Shown in pieces: positions 1-6,453 of a DNA stretch of 6,544 bases. The number at the start of each line of letters is the position of its first letter. The stretch's first letter is position 1. Made by a program: the position numbers and the translations under genes. Source of the DNA: Eubacterium sp. (GTDB taxonomy: Bacteria > Bacillota > Clostridia > Oscillospirales > Acutalibacteraceae); assembly GCA_017543725.1 (NCBI GenBank), contig JAFYFO010000372.1, positions 1 to 6,544 on the forward strand, written 5' to 3'. The notes beneath the pieces were generated by a model. The model ran no database searches, was not told the DNA's origin, and saw only the letters and a program-made list of their open reading frames with translations.

Positions 1-523
1 CTTCGTCGCCGCTGCCGATACCTGCTGCTTCGTAGTCGGCTTCCGCCTTAACGGTTCCGCCGTAAATATTGATGGTTCCGCAGTTTGTTTCGTCGGTGCC
101 GCCGATACCTGCACAGTAGTTATCGGAATTGAATATATCAAGAATACCGCTGTCATTTGCCTGACCGTAGATATTGAGAGTGTTGCCGGGATTAACAATA
201 ATACCCTCATCACAGTACAGATAGTTACCGTCGGGAACGATAATATTAACAGTTCCGATAACTTCGAGTTCGTCAAAATTCAAACCGTTATCGGCAATAT
301 ACCAACCGCTGTACAAAGTGTGGTCTTCATCCTCGGAATAATCCCACAAATGAGTGTAGTTTGTGCAGGTGTCAGTTACTTTTTCAACCTGCTTTGTGCT
401 CGCATTCCACGAGCGGCGGACATATGATATTCCGTCTGCGGCATATGCCGAAAAAGGCATTGCCGAAATCACCAACATTGCCGCAAGAAAAGCGGCGGTT
501 ATTTTTTTTGCATAATTTTTCAT
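1..523 (-). CDS. Secreted protein with glycine-rich beta-helix-type repeats (partial, C-terminus outside window)
   Basis: The frame is open for 174 codons from ATG at 523 to the left edge, so the stop lies outside the window. Residues 1-28 form a clear signal peptide: a lysine-rich start (MKNYAKK), a hydrophobic core (AAFLAAMLVISAMPF) and a likely signal peptidase I site after AYA, followed by ADG. Residues 30-90 are polar and rich in Asp, Tyr and Trp. From about residue 90 come short beta-strand/turn units (TVNIIVPDGN, NTLNIYG, GTINIYGGTVKA). The sequence AGIGG at 138 recurs as AGIGS at 167, a period near 29 residues. Such AGIGG/GTINIYGGTV repeats are typical of large secreted or surface proteins of gut Firmicutes and probably fold as a right-handed beta-helix. 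No enzymatic motif is visible; an adhesin, carbohydrate-binding or cell-wall role is only a guess. An AGGAGG site six bases upstream fixes the start. The gene has its own putative promoter, so it may not belong to the upstream operon. Confidence 0.85.
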   Translation of the reverse strand, partial: MKNYAKKITAAFLAAMLVISAMPFSAYAADGISYVRRSWNASTKQVEKVTDTCTNYTHLWDYSEDEDHTLYSGWYIADNGLNFDELEVIGTVNIIVPDGNYLYCDEGIIVNPGNTLNIYGQANDSGILDIFNSDNYCAGIGGTDETNCGTINIYGGTVKAEADYEAAGIGSGDE

Positions 524-529
524 ACGATA

Positions 530-535
530 CCTCCT
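530..535 (-). promoter_or_regulatory. Strong Shine-Dalgarno site of the secreted repeat protein
   Basis: The minus strand reads AGGAGG followed by TATCGT and then ATG. This is a near-perfect anti-16S match with six bases of spacing, and it decides the start at 523. Confidence 0.85.
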
Positions 536-551
536 GAGAATAACCGACTAT

Positions 552-580
552 ATTATCTCATAAAAAATTATTTAAATAAA
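552..580 (-). promoter_or_regulatory. Putative sigma-A promoter of the secreted repeat protein
   Basis: On the minus strand TTTATT (575-580) is followed by a 17-base spacer and GATAAT (552-557). The -10 matches 5 of 6 consensus bases and the -35 only 3 of 6, in very AT-rich DNA where chance matches are common. Transcription would start near 545 and leave a leader of about 20 nt that contains the AGGAGG site. The spacing pattern repeats the one upstream of the STAS gene. Confidence 0.4.
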
Positions 581-731
581 TCCTATAAAATAATTATATA
601 GTTTTTCATCCGTTATAATATCATCAGACGAATGTTTCTTCTGCTGATAAAGCATATCTGTAAACGCCTTTTGCAAGGTTTTTCAGGCTTTCCTGCGGCT
701 TTACTGAAGAATCTTTTTATAACAACATCTC

Positions 732-2837
732 TTATTTTTTAAAGTTTTCACGAATAATCAGAATGTTTTTGCCGTCGGAATATTCATAATCAATTTTATC
801 CATAGTGTTTTTAACAATGAAAATTCCGTAGCCGCCAATGCCTCTTTCGTCTGCGGAAAGAGTTACATCGGGGTCTTCTTTTTCAAGCGGATTATAGGGA
901 ATTCCGCTGTCTGTTACAGTTAAGGTCATACCCTCATCATCGCTCTCAACACGAATGTTTACTTCTCCGACTCCGTCGCCGTATGCATATCTTGCAACGT
1001 TGCTTACAATTTCATCAACCGCTATTTCAATCCGGTTTTTTTCTTTGAGCGAAAACGGCATTTTTCCCACTTTTTCAGCAACAAAATCTATTGCTTTTTC
1101 AACATTTTCAAGTTTTGCATCAATGGTCAGTTCGTTTTCTTCGCCCTCAAACTCAAAGCAAAGCATTGTTAAATCGTCGAACTGCGGAGCATCGCCGACA
1201 AATGAATCAACGGAAGCCTTAACCGCTTCAAGAATCGCTTTGGGCTTTTCATCCTTGCAACTGTTGAGCGCGTCGAGCGTTCTTTCAATGCCGTAAAGTT
1301 CATCATTTGCATCGGTTGCTTCAGCAACACCGTCTGTATATAAGAAAAGTTTTGAACCCTTTTGAAGTTGGATATCATAGTTGCGGTATTTCAGCCCTTC
1401 CATACCGCCGATAACAAAACCGTGTCTGTCGTTAACAACTTCAAAATCTCCGTTCGGCGACTTAACAATCGGCTTTTCGTGGCCTGCGTTTGCGGCGCTG
1501 AGAAGTCCGGTCTTTAAATCAACAATGCCAAGCCATACGGTTACAAACATTTCCTCACGGTTGTTTGCGCAAATCTGATTGTTAACGGACATCAACGCAT
1601 CCGCAGGAGTGTTTCCGCTCATAACGGCATTTTTAATGAGAATTCTGCTCATCATCATAAAGAGCGCCGCCGGAACACCTTTACCCGAAACATCCGCCAT
1701 AACCATTGCAAGATGTTTATTATCAACAAGGAAAAAATCATAGAAATCTCCGCCAACCTCTTTTGCAGGGGTCATCATTGCAAAAATATCAAGGTCTTTT
1801 CTGTCGGGGAAAGCGGGGAAAATATTCGGAAGCATATCCGCCTGAAGTCTTGTTGCAAGTCCGAGTTCGGCGCCGATTCTTTCTTTCTCGGCGGTAACAG
1901 CAGTTAAATGAACTATGTAGTCGTTGATATCCTGTTCCATATGACGAATGGATTTCCAAAGCGTTTCAACTTCGTCGCCCGTGTTGATATTGAGCGTTGA
2001 AATGGTTGATTCCTTGTTCAGTTCTTCGCCCTTATCCTCAACAAAACTTCTTGCCGCGCTGGAAAGTTGGTTGATTGGTTTAACCAGGGATTTCTCAACG
2101 CCCCTGAGAATGAGGAAGATTAATAAGCAAGAAATGAAAAGAACAATTGCAATAAGAGTGACAATATAAATAATGCCGAGATAAACAACCCTGCTCATTG
2201 AAATATCAACGCCGACAAGGGCAACGGGTTTGCCTTTTGCATCCTTTATCGGGCGCATACAGGAGCAGAGCCAGCCGTCATCGGGATTGTTTGAAACAAA
2301 CGCGGGAATTCCGTTTTCAAGACCGCTTTTATTCCTTATCTCATCCGATACGGGTCGCACCGTTCCGAGTTGATACTGCTCATCGGTGTGGTCCGCGTCG
2401 AAAATATATGTAACCTGATTTCCCTCAATAACCTGAACATAGATATATTCAATATCGTTTCTGTTTTTTGATTCATCCGCAAAAACGAAAAGAGTCTCAA
2501 GCATTTGCTGATATTTTTCATCCTTGAGGGCGTTAGCCTGCTTATCGTATGCCGCGCGATAGGCTTCATCATTATTATACTTATCGTCGTCATAGGGCGT
2601 TATTTTTTTAACCTCGGTATAATAACGCGAAATATCTTCGGCGCTCATCATTGAAGCGGCGGTATCCGCCAACTGCTCCGAAAGGCGCTTATAATGCTCA
2701 AAGATATGCTTTGTGTAGAAAATACCGCTGACGGAAACAGTTATAAGAGATATTACAACCGTGGCAAGCAAAACAACGGAAACTGATTTTTTCCGAAGCG
2801 ATACAGTCTTCTTCTTTTTACTCTTTTCATCTTTCAT
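732..2837 (-). CDS. Membrane sensor SpoIIE/RsbU-family serine phosphatase with C-terminal HATPase (anti-sigma kinase-like) domain
   Basis: The 701-residue protein should dephosphorylate a phospho-serine partner, classically a STAS antagonist, in response to an extracellular signal. A basic N-terminus precedes TM1 (about 18-42). Residues 43-215 form an extracytoplasmic Cache-like sensor ending in RPIKDAKGKPVALVGVDIS. TM2 is at about 219-245, with a HAMP-like linker to about 306 and a coiled region (ETLWKSIRHMEQD, TAEKERIGAELGLA). The PP2C/SpoIIE domain (about 330-566) keeps the family motifs LQADMLP, GGDFYD (D364), ADVSGKG (D382), NAGHEKP, YTDGVAEA (D502) and FDDLTML (D554/D555), so the metal-binding acidic residues are present. 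The HATPase domain (about 570-697) has N-box DEIVSN (D608, E609, N613), G1 DSG (643-645) and G2 GIGGYGIFIV. Kinase-like and phosphatase modules are therefore on one chain. The SD is AAGGA 11 bases upstream, next to the preceding gene's stop. It is the last gene of the operon. Domain calls are firm; the ligand is unknown. Confidence 0.95.
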   Translation of the reverse strand: MKDEKSKKKKTVSLRKKSVSVVLLATVVISLITVSVSGIFYTKHIFEHYKRLSEQLADTAASMMSAEDISRYYTEVKKITPYDDDKYNNDEAYRAAYDKQANALKDEKYQQMLETLFVFADESKNRNDIEYIYVQVIEGNQVTYIFDADHTDEQYQLGTVRPVSDEIRNKSGLENGIPAFVSNNPDDGWLCSCMRPIKDAKGKPVALVGVDISMSRVVYLGIIYIVTLIAIVLFISCLLIFLILRGVEKSLVKPINQLSSAARSFVEDKGEELNKESTISTLNINTGDEVETLWKSIRHMEQDINDYIVHLTAVTAEKERIGAELGLATRLQADMLPNIFPAFPDRKDLDIFAMMTPAKEVGGDFYDFFLVDNKHLAMVMADVSGKGVPAALFMMMSRILIKNAVMSGNTPADALMSVNNQICANNREEMFVTVWLGIVDLKTGLLSAANAGHEKPIVKSPNGDFEVVNDRHGFVIGGMEGLKYRNYDIQLQKGSKLFLYTDGVAEATDANDELYGIERTLDALNSCKDEKPKAILEAVKASVDSFVGDAPQFDDLTMLCFEFEGEENELTIDAKLENVEKAIDFVAEKVGKMPFSLKEKNRIEIAVDEIVSNVARYAYGDGVGEVNIRVESDDEGMTLTVTDSGIPYNPLEKEDPDVTLSADERGIGGYGIFIVKNTMDKIDYEYSDGKNILIIRENFKK

Positions 2838-2848
2838 AAAAATACCAT

Positions 2849-2853
2849 TCCTT
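2849..2853 (-). promoter_or_regulatory. Shine-Dalgarno site of the phosphatase gene, adjoining the GNAT stop codon
   Basis: The minus strand reads TAAAGGA: the stop codon of the GNAT gene runs into AAGGA. The spacing to ATG at 2837 is 11 bases, rather long, so translation is probably helped by coupling to the upstream gene. Confidence 0.5.
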
Positions 2854-3680
2854 TATATCAGAATAAGATTTATATATGTTTTATCAACAGCAGCGTTATA
2901 TGCAACGGAGGAAATAATCCTCTCCCCTTCACCGCAGGAATAATCGGGCATATAAGCCTTAATCATTTCTGTTTTGAAGATATTGCAAAGCGCGCCGCTT
3001 AATTGCTCTAACTGACTGAGTGATAAATCGGTTTCATTGATAATAAGCGTTTTATCCTCGGGATACCCAAGAAGAAAATGCTCTTTTCCGTCAAATTCAA
3101 ACTTAATTGTTTTGCCCGAGAAATATTTGTTTTCCTCAATGCACCAGCGAATATGCTCCTCCTCCCATTTAACATAGGGGATATCATCAAAGGCTGCGTT
3201 TCTCAGGCGGTTATATTCCGCAGGAGAAGTTTCGCAAACCGAAAGCAAAAATTTTTCGCCGGGAGTTATTGAAACAAGACGGAAATAAGAATTAATATCA
3301 AAGCCAAAGGCTTTATAATAGTCTGTCAGCGCAGGGTTTGAGGGCTTTAAGAAAAGGGCAAATCCGTTTTCTTCAGCCTGATTTTTCGCAAAATCAATCA
3401 ACTTTCCCATATAGCCCTTACCGCGATGAGCCTTCAGCGTTCCAACGGCATAAAGAAACCTTGCGCCTTGTGAGGCGCCTTTGTTTTCAAATAAGGCGGG
3501 AAGCATATTTATCATACTGACAGGTTTTTCATCAACGGTTAAAATATATGTTTTTATCCGATTGAAATTATCGCTGTAAAAATATTTGATATATTCCTCG
3601 CTGTCGGAAAAACAGTTTTTCCATATTTCGCAAAGTGCGGGAATATCCTGATTATTTGCTATGCGTATTTCTGTATTCAA
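2853..3680 (-). CDS. GNAT-family N-acetyltransferase, TTG start
   Basis: The 275-residue protein should be cytoplasmic and use an acyl-CoA donor. The N-terminal half is a GNAT domain: beta1-alpha1 (IRIANNQDIPALCEIW, 6-20), a central strand and motif A (LYAVGTLKAHRGKGYMGKL, 76-94) with the acetyl-CoA pyrophosphate loop HRGKGYMG. A motif-B-like stretch ends in DYYKAFGF (120-127). Residues 135-275 form a second region of unclear family that somewhat recalls the longer Eis-like acetyltransferases, though the chain is shorter than Eis (about 400). The acceptor cannot be predicted. No in-frame ATG occurs before residue 56, which lies inside the GNAT fold, so TTG at 3680 is the best start. It follows the MATE stop by three bases and has GGAGG (3692-3696) upstream, inside the MATE gene. 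It sits between two HATPase-bearing proteins in the operon, so the substrate may relate to the envelope or to the exported compound; that is inference. Confidence 0.88.
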   Translation of the reverse strand: MNTEIRIANNQDIPALCEIWKNCFSDSEEYIKYFYSDNFNRIKTYILTVDEKPVSMINMLPALFENKGASQGARFLYAVGTLKAHRGKGYMGKLIDFAKNQAEENGFALFLKPSNPALTDYYKAFGFDINSYFRLVSITPGEKFLLSVCETSPAEYNRLRNAAFDDIPYVKWEEEHIRWCIEENKYFSGKTIKFEFDGKEHFLLGYPEDKTLIINETDLSLSQLEQLSGALCNIFKTEMIKAYMPDYSCGEGERIISSVAYNAAVDKTYINLILI

Positions 3681-3683
3681 GCG

Positions 3684-5420
3684 CTATTCAACCTCCACTG
3701 TCAGTGTGTTGAAGCCGGAATAACGGCGGTAGAAGAATTCCCTTGATTTGGTTTTAACAATCTGAATTCCGAGCGAGGCAAGTTGTTCGGGGTCGTCATA
3801 ATTCTGACCCATCTTCATTGCAAATGGGTTGAAGTTAACGGCGTTATCACGGAAATGAAGAATAATGGAGCCGTCGTTTTCAAAGCATAAAGTGAACTGA
3901 ATATATTCATCCTCGTCTTTTTTAAAGGCGTTTTCAATTATTGCCTGGCAAACCTCTTCAATACACATTGAGATAAAATACGACTGTTTCATACTTGCTT
4001 CGTTTGCTTCGCAAAATGCCTCCGCCTCACTCAGCATTTTTGCAATATCCGCATTGTTGACATCAAGCATATAGGTGAAAACCCTGTCTGAAACTTTTTG
4101 TTTTTTTGAAAGGGCAATGGGAACCCAGATAAGCAAAGTCAGAACTTCCGCTCCGAGGAAGGTAAACCAAAACCATTTTATTCCTAATTGGGATAAAACG
4201 AGCGCGAAGAGCAGAAAACAAACAAAGGTTCGCAGTTGATTTATCAGGAAAACAATTTTTTCTCTTTTGGTTGCCTGGAAGCACGAACTCCAAATCATAT
4301 TGATTCCTGCGGGAATAACGGAAAGGCAGAACAAGAAAACGGCAAACGCCCCCGATGATATTGCTTCTCCGCTAAGACCGAAGAGTTGGCAGACAGAGGG
4401 CGCAAAAATCGCAAAAAGAGCGGAAATAATGCATCCGCTGATAACGCCTATTCTCAGACCGAGGGTCATAACGCGCTTTATTGCAGGCTCATTATGCTCG
4501 GCATAAAAAGTTGCACTGAGCGGCTGAACGGTATCGCCGAGAGCCGTATATATTGCAAGCGCAACATAGGAAACATCCTGAACAACATTCAATATAGCAA
4601 GAGCGCCTGAGCCGCCGATGCGCATTAAAATATTATTGACCGCTATCAGCGCGGCAAACTGACCTATGTAGCCGAAAGAGGAAGACATTCCGGTTTTTAA
4701 AGCGGAAGAGATAAGCCTGAAATTCGGTTTGCAGGGGCGAAAACGCAGGATTGCCCATTTTCTTGTGAAATGGAACATAAAAATGCAAACGCCGACTATC
4801 TTTCCCAAAACGGTTGCATAAATTGCGCCGCGAACATCAAGTTTAAATCCCATAATAAACACAGCGCTTGCGGCAACATCGGTTAAAAAGCCTATTGTGT
4901 AGCCCGCGCTTGCGAGTTTTTCGTTATCGTCGCAGCGAACGCAGTAATAAAGCAGAAAATATAAAAAGGTGAACGGAGCGCCCAAAAACATAATCTGCAA
5001 ATATTCTCTTGTGTAGTTCCAGAGTTCGCCGTGGGGTGTTCCTGCGCCCAGAAAGCGCAGAATATAAGGCATTGCCGCCAAGCCGACAGCGCCGACAGCA
5101 ACACTTGTTATAAGGGCGACTATCAGCATCTGAGAAAAGATTTCAACGCCTTTTTTCGCATTGCCTTTTCCGAGCGCCTGGGTATATTTAACCGAAGCGC
5201 CGACCGCTATGCCAACATCCAGAACATTATAAATCATATAAACGGGGGCAACAAGCGACATTGTTGCAAGACCCACCTTGCCAAGACGGATGCCGACGAA
5301 AAGAGCGTCTGCAATATCGCCGAGCGCCCATCCTATTGCCGAAAGAAGGGTTGGCAGAAAAAGCCGACGGAACATTCTGTCGGTAAAAGTATGGCTATTT
5401 AAACTTGCTGGATTGCTCAT
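3684..5420 (-). CDS. MATE-family transporter fused to a degenerate HATPase (RsbW/SpoIIAB-like) domain
   Basis: The 578-residue protein has a polytopic N-terminal part (about 1-440) of MATE type, with many hydrophobic helices and MATE-like segments such as GWALGDIADALFVG (30-43) and the second-half counterpart beginning LKTGMSSSFGYIG (241-253). MATE proteins export cations, drugs or metabolites by Na+ or H+ antiport. Usual MATE length is about 440-460, so the extra 130 residues are a cytoplasmic C-terminal domain (447-578). It looks like an HATPase of the anti-sigma kinase kind: IEEVCQAIIENAF (487-499) as N-box region, FRDNAVNFNP (523-532) as G1 region and LGIQIV (550-555) as G2 region. Against the intact HATPase of the phosphatase in the same operon, the N-box Asn aligns with A493, the DxG glycine with A527, and G2 has lost glycines. 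ATP turnover is doubtful; a protein-binding role is plausible. The ATG overlaps the upstream TGA by four bases (ATGA), so translation is coupled. Confidence 0.93.
   Translation of the reverse strand: MSNPASLNSHTFTDRMFRRLFLPTLLSAIGWALGDIADALFVGIRLGKVGLATMSLVAPVYMIYNVLDVGIAVGASVKYTQALGKGNAKKGVEIFSQMLIVALITSVAVGAVGLAAMPYILRFLGAGTPHGELWNYTREYLQIMFLGAPFTFLYFLLYYCVRCDDNEKLASAGYTIGFLTDVAASAVFIMGFKLDVRGAIYATVLGKIVGVCIFMFHFTRKWAILRFRPCKPNFRLISSALKTGMSSSFGYIGQFAALIAVNNILMRIGGSGALAILNVVQDVSYVALAIYTALGDTVQPLSATFYAEHNEPAIKRVMTLGLRIGVISGCIISALFAIFAPSVCQLFGLSGEAISSGAFAVFLFCLSVIPAGINMIWSSCFQATKREKIVFLINQLRTFVCFLLFALVLSQLGIKWFWFTFLGAEVLTLLIWVPIALSKKQKVSDRVFTYMLDVNNADIAKMLSEAEAFCEANEASMKQSYFISMCIEEVCQAIIENAFKKDEDEYIQFTLCFENDGSIILHFRDNAVNFNPFAMKMGQNYDDPEQLASLGIQIVKTKSREFFYRRYSGFNTLTVEVE
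3692..3696 (-). promoter_or_regulatory. Shine-Dalgarno site for the TTG-started GNAT gene
   Basis: GGAGG lies within the last codons of the MATE gene, 11 bases ahead of TTG at 3680. It supports the TTG start and translational coupling. Confidence 0.55.
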
Positions 5421-6289
5421 AAACTTAAACTGCCTTTCCAGATGTGTCTCAGTTTCTCGGGATGACGGGAAAGTTTATTGATTCTCAGTCCCTCAATACC
5501 CAAATCCTCTTCGGAATCTATTGTTTTAACTTCCTGCGGCAAAGCGCGGAAGAATTCCCATCTTATAAAGAAATCGCGCCTGTCGCCCAACACCTTGCAA
5601 AAGGCTAAATCGAAAATTTCGGGCGTTATGAAAGAGCCTGCAACGAAGGCTGCGTCTTCCCCGTCCGCCTGAAAAATTATTCCAAACATTGAAAGTTCAA
5701 AAAAATGCTCAAGCGCACATTCGGCGGCGTCCGCATCCAAAAGCCCTGAGCCGCCTTTTCCCTGGGCCCATTTACGGTTGATTTCGATAGCCCTTTCAAT
5801 ATTTGCCTCGCATATCGGCTCTGTTTTCCACTCCTCTGCCGAGGCTTTACCGATATTAATCTGATGGCGCTGTTTTTTATATTCTTTGCCCTCAAGGGCA
5901 ATCTGGGATTCCTTATCAAATAAATAAATAAATTCGCTGCGCCTTTCGGCAAATTCAAACCTGAGCGGAAATTCTTTTTCAAGGAATTCTTTATCCTCAT
6001 CCGTCAGGCAATATAAATCAAGCGAATCATATTCAAGCAGCGCTTCAATCAATTCTTTCTTGCCGCTTTCACTGCCGCAGGGAAACAAAAACGCGTTTTC
6101 TCCCTCGGCGCCGTTTTTAATCAAAAAAGCGTCTTTAAAAAAGCAGATTTCGTACTGCTCATCTTTCTGCCACGAATAAAGCGAGGCGAAATTATAAACA
6201 TAAAGGTTATTTCCGAATTCCCTGCGAATTGACTCCACTTTGCTTTTCATCGGCAGAGAAATCGGCTCAAACAGAAGTTTTTTTTGCAT
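5417..6289 (-). CDS. DUF2156 / LPG_synthase_C-type acyltransferase-like protein
   Basis: The 290-residue soluble protein has no signal peptide or clear membrane segment. Its sequence fits the DUF2156 family (the C-terminal GNAT-fold domain of phosphatidylglycerol lysyltransferases, also found alone in Firmicutes). The marks are GKEYKKQRHQINIGKA (134-149), matching the 'Gk.y..kRn.in.f' signature, FVAGSFITPEIFDLAFCKV (215-233) and the C-terminal block SEEDLGIEGLRINKLSRHP (259-277), which resembles the family's 'N.E.DLGi.GLR.aK.SY.P'. Such domains move aminoacyl groups from aminoacyl-tRNA onto lipids or peptides in characterised members; the substrate of this stand-alone form is not known. No Shine-Dalgarno sequence precedes ATG at 6289, whose upstream bases are TAAAAACTAAAA. 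Translation probably depends on ribosomes finishing the STAS fragment nine bases earlier, which lies in the same frame. The 3' end overlaps the MATE start. Confidence 0.85.
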   Translation of the reverse strand: MQKKLLFEPISLPMKSKVESIRREFGNNLYVYNFASLYSWQKDEQYEICFFKDAFLIKNGAEGENAFLFPCGSESGKKELIEALLEYDSLDLYCLTDEDKEFLEKEFPLRFEFAERRSEFIYLFDKESQIALEGKEYKKQRHQINIGKASAEEWKTEPICEANIERAIEINRKWAQGKGGSGLLDADAAECALEHFFELSMFGIIFQADGEDAAFVAGSFITPEIFDLAFCKVLGDRRDFFIRWEFFRALPQEVKTIDSEEDLGIEGLRINKLSRHPEKLRHIWKGSLSL

Positions 6290-6298
6290 TTTTAGTTT

Positions 6299-6442
6299 TT
6301 ATTCAAAATTAAGAACGAGGCAATCAATATTATCAATTTCCGCTTCAAGTTGCTGAGTTGCATCAGGAACTGTTGCGGTGTCAATTTTGCCTTCAATACT
6401 TGCGGTTAGTTTTCCGTTTTCAAATTCTTTTCTGATATGCAT
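6299..6442 (-). CDS. Truncated STAS-domain anti-sigma-factor antagonist (N-terminal half only; possible pseudogene)
   Basis: The reading frame encodes 47 residues from ATG at 6442 to TAA at 6299-6301, starting MHIRKEFENGKLTASIEGKI and ending DNIDCLVLNFE. This matches the first half of small STAS proteins of the SpoIIAA/RsbV/BldG type: the LTxxxEGxIDTxTxPD strand-turn-helix and the following 'LVLdf' strand. Complete members have about 100-115 residues, and the phosphorylated serine sits in an 'ISSAGLR' or 'DSSGLG' loop just after the LVLdF strand. Here the stop falls right at that point, so the serine and the second half are absent, and no remnant of them is seen before the next gene starts nine bases later. 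The RBS is strong (GGGAGG) and a putative promoter lies upstream, so the fragment is probably translated. It may be a deletion product, a leader that couples translation to DUF2156, or a non-phosphorylatable mini-STAS. Confidence 0.8.
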   Translation of the reverse strand: MHIRKEFENGKLTASIEGKIDTATVPDATQQLEAEIDNIDCLVLNFE

Positions 6443-6447
6443 TTTAT

Positions 6448-6453
6448 CCTCCC
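6448..6453 (-). promoter_or_regulatory. Strong Shine-Dalgarno site of the STAS fragment and operon
   Basis: GGGAGG is followed by ATAAA and ATG on the minus strand, with five bases of spacing. It is the strongest ribosome entry site of the five-gene operon and fixes the start at 6442. Confidence 0.85.

Larger units (their letters stand above)
524..731. other. Intergenic spacer between the phosphatase gene and the secreted-protein gene
   Basis: This 208-base spacer is extremely AT-rich between about 541 and 605, where the putative promoter lies. Between 627 and 716 on the minus strand there are 30 sense codons in one frame, bounded by stops, with a protein-like composition (for example LKNLAKGVYRYALSAEE) but no ATG, GTG or TTG start. 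It may be a decayed gene end or chance. A weak imperfect hairpin (arms 605-612 and 625-632, 12-base loop, two G-U pairs on the minus-strand RNA) is not followed by a U tract. No convincing terminator for the operon was seen. Confidence 0.5.

Noticed and set aside
605..632. Imperfect hairpin (arms 605-612 and 625-632) as a rho-independent terminator for the operon
   Set aside because: The stem has two G-U pairs, a 12-base AT-rich loop and no U tract after it on the minus-strand RNA; it does not fit an intrinsic terminator.
663..707. Small stems CAGG/CCTG and CCTT/AAGG as terminators or a structured RNA
   Set aside because: Each stem is only four base pairs, neither is followed by a U run, and the overall shape matches no riboswitch or ncRNA that I recognise.
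955..1296. Plus-strand open frame of 113 codons
   Set aside because: It lies wholly antisense to the conserved phosphatase/HATPase coding sequence, and its low-complexity Ser/Phe-rich product is the usual shadow of an opposite-strand gene.
5031..5402. Plus-strand open frame of 123 codons
   Set aside because: It is antisense to the MATE N-terminal helices, has no recognisable domain and its composition is that of a reversed membrane-protein gene.
5677..6000. Minus-strand open frame of 107 codons in another frame
   Set aside because: It overlaps the DUF2156 gene on the same strand, shows no family motif and would require abandoning a frame with clear family signatures.
6290..6301. Programmed frameshift or selenocysteine/stop readthrough joining STAS to DUF2156
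   Set aside because: No frameshift is needed since the frames agree, the stop is TAA rather than TGA, and no recoding element is visible; reinitiation nine bases downstream is the simpler reading.
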